From JAQICB01 sp046482735 (lineage in GTDB: Bacteria; Bacteroidota; Bacteroidia; Bacteroidales; UBA1715): a DNA stretch of 26,470 nt. This document shows positions 25,563 to 26,470 of this stretch, piece by piece. The stretch is taken from NCBI GenBank assembly GCA_046482735.1, contig JAWOEL010000144.1, forward strand, positions 1 to 26,470, given 5' to 3'. The notes beneath the pieces are model-generated. The model was not told the DNA's origin. It did not search any database and was given only the letters and a program-made list of their open reading frames with translations. Each line of letters starts with the position of its first letter. The stretch's first letter is position 1. A program made the translations under genes and the position numbers.

Positions 25563-25593
25563 CAAATTTACACTGAAGAAATGCAAAATGCAA
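25563..25593 (-). promoter_or_regulatory. Promoter of the SPOR-like envelope operon
   Basis: On the minus strand TAAATTTG (25570-25563) matches TAnnTTTG exactly, with TTG at 25593-25591 and a 20-base gap, the normal Bacteroidota spacing. Transcription would start about 20-25 bases upstream of the ATG at 25532. Confidence 0.6.
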
Positions 25594-25856
25594 TAGTTAT
25601 GTTAATAAAATTGTTAATAACGCAAATAAAATTAGTAATGAAGGAAATTTTAACTTTATAATTATCTGATAAACAGATATGAAAATGTTTTGCATTGTAA
25701 ATTAAAAAAAGTGTAATGTATTGCAATATTTTTGCATTTTAGTAGATAAATGGTATGTTTTGTATAATTGTAATGCTGAAAATTTAGAAAAGTGTTTGAA
25801 ATTGCTTTAGAGTGAATATGTAATTATGTATTGTTTAATTATTCTGATGAATTAAA

Positions 25857-26210
25857 TTATACATACCCAATGACACATTTTGATTCTCTCTGATTAATTT
25901 TTTCCCGAAAGAATAATGCAGATATTCCACCAACCATAAAAAGGTTTTTCTCTGTAAAAAAGTGAGAGGACTGTTTTAAACAAATTTCAATCTCATTGTT
26001 GTACCCCCATGGTATCCTTCACATAATAAATATAAACTTTTGAGATGCTATTTTAATAATTTCCGAAATTATTATTAGTGCTGTTAAAGTTAATGATCGA
26101 TATGGTTTAAAGTAATTTTTATATAGTGCTTGCGAGAAAACTATTTTTTTTCTGTGTTTCTGATGCGAAAGCTTCAAAGACGAGGCTTTCGAAATCTTGA
26201 AAATCAACAA
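25857..26210 (-). pseudogene. Possible decayed reading frame with one internal TGA
   Basis: On the minus strand one frame stays open for 63 codons from an ATG at 26210, meets a single TGA (26021-26019), and continues open for another 53 codons to a TAA at 25859-25857. In DNA this AT-rich, such a run with one stop is longer than expected by chance. The first part has a basic start and then YFKPYRSLTLTALIIIS, which vaguely recalls the first membrane helix of ABC exporters; the second part (HFFTEKNLFMVGGISALFF) is not recognised. No promoter is evident. Low confidence: it may be chance. Confidence 0.25.
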
Positions 26211-26241
26211 GTTTACGTCTGTAAATGATTGTTTTCAAGAT
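26166..26241. ncRNA. Two consecutive stem-loops, possible structured RNA
   Basis: First hairpin: CGAAAGC (26166-26172) with GCTTTCG (26185-26191). Second: ATCTTGAAAA (26194-26203) with TTTTCAAGAT (26232-26241), enclosing CAA/TTG and TTTAC/GTAAA pairs closed by a GTCT tetraloop, about 18 base pairs in 48 nt. Strand unknown. No known RNA family is recognised; a terminator for an unseen gene or a mobile-element end is also possible. Confidence 0.35.
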
Positions 26242-26470
26242 GAGAATAACGATGTATTTGGAGTTTTCGCGCAGAAACTATGTACAAAAAATAATATATG
26301 AATCATGTTTACCCTTCATGGTCTATAAAGAAAAAATTGCACAACTACATTAATTAAAGAAAAACCAAGAAACAGCAAGCGAAAATGAGCCTGATTGTTG
26401 TGGATAATGGGGAAATAAAAAATTCTTATCTACAAACTGAGAATACAAACCTTTATATTTAAAAGAAATT

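Larger units (their letters stand above)
25533..26470. other. Gene-free right end of the window
   Basis: About 940 AT-rich bases with no intact gene. Contents I can point to are the envelope operon promoter, a possible decayed frame (25857-26210, minus strand), a 10-bp near-palindrome TAATAATTTC/GAAATTATTA (26054-26063 with 26065-26074), and two stem-loops at 26166-26241. TGCAAAATGCAAT-like motifs recur at 25582-25594 and, inverted, near 25690 and 25720-25738. Confidence 0.6.

Noticed and set aside
25533..25586. Upstream TTG start adding 18 residues to the SPOR-like protein
   Set aside because: It needs a rare start codon and would include the well-spaced promoter at 25563-25593.
26164..26302. 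45-codon plus-strand frame without ATG
   Set aside because: It follows directly after a TGA, lacks a start codon, and coincides with the hairpins; too short to support.
26385..26462. 25-codon plus-strand frame beginning MSLIVVDNGEIK
   Set aside because: Length is within chance expectation and there is no promoter or RBS.
1..26470. tRNA, rRNA or insertion sequences
   Set aside because: No cloverleaf, rRNA segment, transposase or terminal inverted repeats with target duplications was found by eye.

Overview
The window is AT-rich chromosomal DNA that most likely comes from a Bacteroidota bacterium. The evidence is the set of protein families (an eukaryote-like ~313-residue PurC, TPR/PD40/OmpA and SPOR-like envelope proteins, an outer-membrane barrel with thrombospondin-3 repeats), the near absence of Shine-Dalgarno sequences, and several exact matches to the Bacteroidota -7 promoter element TAnnTTTG. 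A Bacteroidales-like lineage is my guess; I cannot fix the genus.

Left edge (1-497): the leader-distal end of a CRISPR array with eight 36-bp repeats and ~30-bp spacers. Repeat length, start, end and internal hairpin match the direct repeats of type VI-B (Cas13b, RNA-targeting) systems closely. The last repeat is degenerate, so leader and effector should lie left of base 1, outside the window. Two adjacent spacers share 22 nt and are staggered by 7 nt on the same strand, the most striking local observation.

640-8284 (+ strand): a small membrane protein and an MFS transporter, a large TPR/PD40/OmpA envelope protein, uvrB (GTG start), and a second MFS transporter overlapping uvrB by one base. 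8355-13016 (- strand): phoH and purC end in a strong terminator; a HelD-type RNA-polymerase-associated helicase and a zinc-ribbon methyltransferase follow downstream.

13097-18160 (+ strand): a divergent SAM-hydroxide-adenosyltransferase-like protein lacking the family's catalytic residues, a secreted HMA metal-binding protein, an Hsp20 chaperone with an unusually strong SD, a small putative lipoprotein, and katG. Each of the last four is followed by its own hairpin terminator, so they look like separate units with a stress flavour. 18639-21113 is a three-domain protein (acyl-activating enzyme, acyl carrier, PlsC acyltransferase).

21229-25532 (- strand): a two-gene envelope unit, a 951-residue SPOR-like protein with two related N-terminal domains and a long disordered linker, followed by a barrel/TSP3/EF-hand-like protein. 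The last ~940 bases hold no intact gene; they contain a possible decayed reading frame and two consecutive stem-loops.

The candidate unusual system is the type VI-B-like array. Its effector is not visible here, so the type assignment rests on the repeat alone.
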